Origin: an uncultured Bacteroidales bacterium
GTDB lineage: Bacteria > Bacteroidota > Bacteroidia > Bacteroidales > UBA932
Length of the DNA: 6,467 bases
Direction of reading: 5' to 3'
Assembly (NCBI GenBank): GCA_946406095.1
Contig: CAMJJO010000097.1
Span: forward strand, 1 to 6,467
The notes under the pieces were generated by a model. That model was not told the DNA's origin and searched no databases. It was given only the letters and a program-made list of their open reading frames with translations. Of this stretch, positions 4,536 to 6,467 are shown in pieces; position 1 is the first letter of the stretch; every line of letters begins with the position of its first letter. A program made the position numbers and the translations under genes.

Positions 4536-6467
4536 TTATTTTATTCCCATTTCGGAAAGGACGGAATCCATCCTCCCATAGTTTTTCATAACCCACAGGA
4601 CATAGCGGATGTCTACACAAACGCTGCGGTTATAGTCTTTTGTGAAGTAAAAGTCGGTTGCGAGGGATTCCTTGACCCCGTCGAACAGCAGGCCGATCAA
4701 CTCGCCTTTCTTGTTAAGGAGAGGAGAGCCGGAGTTGCCGCCGGTGCTGTCGTTGTCGGTGAGGAAATCCACTTTCAGGCCTTTGGGAGCCGTCTCCGCC
4801 ACAGCCTTCCAGCCCGGAATCAGGCAGAAGTCGTGGGCTTCCGGATTGTGTTTAGCCAGCATTCCGGCCATGGTCGTATACCATCTGCAGTCCAGGCCAT
4901 CCTCGCGGCTATAGCCCTTCACCGTGCCGAAATTGACCCTGAGGGTGGAATTGGCATCGGGATATTGGGCGATGCCGGAATCTTCCCTGAAGGCATACAG
5001 GGCATGGGTATACTCCACGCTGAGGTCGTTCAAAGTAGGTTTCCCCTGAATCTTGGTGACTCTGTTGTTGAAGTCCACTATCTTGGCATCCCCGAAGAAA
5101 CGGACGAGTGGATCCGACAGGAACTCCTCCAGATGAGCCAGCCTCTCCTCGGGGATGAGGAATCTCTCCATCCTGGCGGAATCCGCGAACCAGCTACCGT
5201 CCCAAAGGAAGGAGCACATCGCATCGTAGTCATTGCCAAAACGCCCACGCAGTTCCTTCTGGTAGGGTGCCAGCATTTCCGGACTGACGTTTTCATAGTA
5301 GTTCTCTATCGCCAGGCGGATCAGGTCCCTCTCCACCCTCATGTCCAGTTCGCGGAGGTTGCGCTTGTCTGCATTGATGTTCCTGGCCACAGTCAGGGAA
5401 TCAGCCTTGCGCCGCAGCCCGGACGAGCGGGATGCGATAGGGTGAAGACGGGTACCCCGGGAGATGCATTCACGATACCAGATGACATCTTCCTGGGCCT
5501 TGCGCACGGCCTCGTATTTGCTCTTCGTCTGCGAAAGGACCGAGCCCCATTTCTGCGAACGGGCAGGGTCGGCATCTATCCAGGCCTGCATCCTTGCTTC
5601 CTCTTCACGCTTGATCTCCACCACCCCGAAGCGTTTGTTGCACTGCATCTGCCCGAGGGCGAGTTCCTGGAAATTCGAAAGCCCGAAATAGTAGTCGGCG
5701 TACTTGCGGCGCACTTCCGGGTCTTTGTCCATCCAGGAGGATATGATCTCCATCTGCTTCGCACGCAGGCTGCTCACTATGGGGAGTTCTGTTTCGGTGA
5801 GATAGTTCACACGGGCGGAAGATGCATAGCGGCTGGTCCTTCCGGGATAGCCCATCAGGATGGTCGCATCGCCCTCCTTGATGCCTTTGGTGCAGATCTT
5901 GAAATAGGCCGGGGACTCCAGCGGCACGTTGTCCGGAGAGTAGTCCGCAGGTTTCCCGTCGGGGCCGCAATATACCCTGTAGATTGCGAAATCCCCCTTG
6001 TGCTGGGGCCATTCCCAGTTGTCCACATCACCGCCGAATGCCGCCAGGCAGACCGGAGGAGCGGCCACCAGACGCACGTCGCGGTATTGTTCGTAAAGGG
6101 AGATATAGTATTTAGTGCCTCTCCATACCCCGCTCAGAACGGCTTCCAGGCCGGTTTTCTCGGAGTATCGCTTCTCCATTATCCAGCTCAGCTTGCGGGA
6201 CATCATCAGCCCGGGCCTCACCGTGCCATCTGCGATCAGGGCCTCTACCTCGGCGGTCACGTCGATGGTTTCCTTGAGCAACTGAACGTTGCGGCCTTTG
6301 ACCGGCAGTTCCTCCTCCCTGCTGCGGGCCCAGAACCCTTCTTCCAGCCAGTTGTGGTCCTTCGTACCAAGGGCGAATACATCGGCATAGGCAACGTGGT
6401 GGTTGGTGATTACCAGTCCATCCTTGGAGACAAAGCTTCCGGTGCCCATGAAATCGATGGCGACAAC
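4536..6467 (-). CDS. S46-family serine dipeptidyl peptidase (DPP7/DPP11-like), N-terminus outside the window
   Basis: Members of this family are periplasmic exopeptidases that release dipeptides from peptide N-termini, feeding amino-acid catabolism. The frame is open to the right edge (residues VVAIDF precede the Met at 6449), so that Met is internal. About 60 residues, including any signal peptide, are missing compared with P. gingivalis DPP11. Numbering from 6449, the triad is His18 (TNHH), Asp153 (HKGDF) and Ser573 (TGGNSGSP). DNWEWP at 143-148 matches the substrate N-terminus binding region, and a long helical insertion lies between the Asp and Ser parts. Eighteen residues after the serine is Gly591 in FDG. 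This corresponds to Arg673 of DPP11, so a DPP7-like preference for non-acidic residues at P1 is more likely (inference). The cysteine that normally follows TNHH is Val here, and FDG is followed by VKES rather than the usual NWEA, so this is a diverged subfamily. No type IX secretion C-terminal domain is present. The polyferredoxin gene follows 9 bp downstream. Confidence 0.93.
   Translation of the reverse strand, partial: VVAIDFMGTGSFVSKDGLVITNHHVAYADVFALGTKDHNWLEEGFWARSREEELPVKGRNVQLLKETIDVTAEVEALIADGTVRPGLMMSRKLSWIMEKRYSEKTGLEAVLSGVWRGTKYYISLYEQYRDVRLVAAPPVCLAAFGGDVDNWEWPQHKGDFAIYRVYCGPDGKPADYSPDNVPLESPAYFKICTKGIKEGDATILMGYPGRTSRYASSARVNYLTETELPIVSSLRAKQMEIISSWMDKDPEVRRKYADYYFGLSNFQELALGQMQCNKRFGVVEIKREEEARMQAWIDADPARSQKWGSVLSQTKSKYEAVRKAQEDVIWYRECISRGTRLHPIASRSSGLRRKADSLTVARNINADKRNLRELDMRVERDLIRLAIENYYENVSPEMLAPYQKELRGRFGNDYDAMCSFLWDGSWFADSARMERFLIPEERLAHLEEFLSDPLVRFFGDAKIVDFNNRVTKIQGKPTLNDLSVEYTHALYAFREDSGIAQYPDANSTLRVNFGTVKGYSREDGLDCRWYTTMAGMLAKHNPEAHDFCLIPGWKAVAETAPKGLKVDFLTDNDSTGGNSGSPLLNKKGELIGLLFDGVKESLATDFYFTKDYNRSVCVDIRYVLWVMKNYGRMDSVLSEMGIK

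Noticed and set aside
5605..6012. A 135-codon frame on the minus strand in another frame within the S46 peptidase
   Set aside because: It overlaps fully conserved peptidase sequence in the correct frame, and its Arg/Gly/Pro-rich composition is typical of an out-of-frame reading.
6447..6449. ATG at 6449 as the real start of the S46 peptidase
   Set aside because: The frame stays open to the window edge with family-like residues (VVAIDF) before it. A start here would remove the signal peptide and most of the first beta strands before the catalytic histidine.

Overview
The window looks like chromosomal DNA from a member of the Bacteroidales (Bacteroidota), probably a gut or rumen lineage with moderate G+C. 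Three things point there: an S46-family dipeptidyl peptidase, a short (442-residue) glucose-6-phosphate isomerase of the Bacteroides/Bacillus type, and promoter-like TAnnTTTG boxes of the Bacteroidetes class, with little sign of Shine-Dalgarno sequences. I see no mobile element, CRISPR array, rRNA, tRNA or prophage gene. Species-level placement is not possible from the sequence alone.

Layout: (1) At 3-293, plus strand, is the C-terminal 96 residues of a gene I do not recognise. (2) It converges on pgi (290-1618, minus); the two stop codons share the palindrome CTAG. (3) A 49-bp divergent intergenic region (1619-1667) holds a back-to-back pair of TAnnTTTG boxes. The plus-facing box lies so close to its ATG that the lipoprotein gene behind it may be transcribed as a leaderless mRNA. 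(4) At 1668-2495, plus strand, is a glycerophosphodiester phosphodiesterase lipoprotein. It ends in a hairpin plus T-run terminator that lies inside the 3' end of the convergent next gene. (5) At 2499-4526, minus strand, is a large membrane polyferredoxin (NapH/CcoG-like) with a long periplasmic C-terminal part that begins with a degenerate heavy-metal-associated (HMA-like) fold. (6) At 4536-6467, minus strand and cut by the window's right edge, is an S46 serine dipeptidyl peptidase. It lies upstream of the polyferredoxin with a 9-bp gap, so the two are probably co-transcribed, peptidase first.

Functionally the window combines central carbon metabolism (pgi), cell-envelope phospholipid salvage (GDPD lipoprotein), peptide catabolism in the periplasm (S46 peptidase) and membrane redox chemistry (polyferredoxin). 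Only the last two appear to be an operon. There is no clear new defence or mobile system here. The points most worth a second look are the polyferredoxin's HMA-like periplasmic extension with CxxS instead of CxxC, the S46 peptidase that has lost both cysteines normally flanking the catalytic histidine, and the compact divergent promoter with a possible leaderless transcript. Every stretch of more than 300 bases is covered by a gene.
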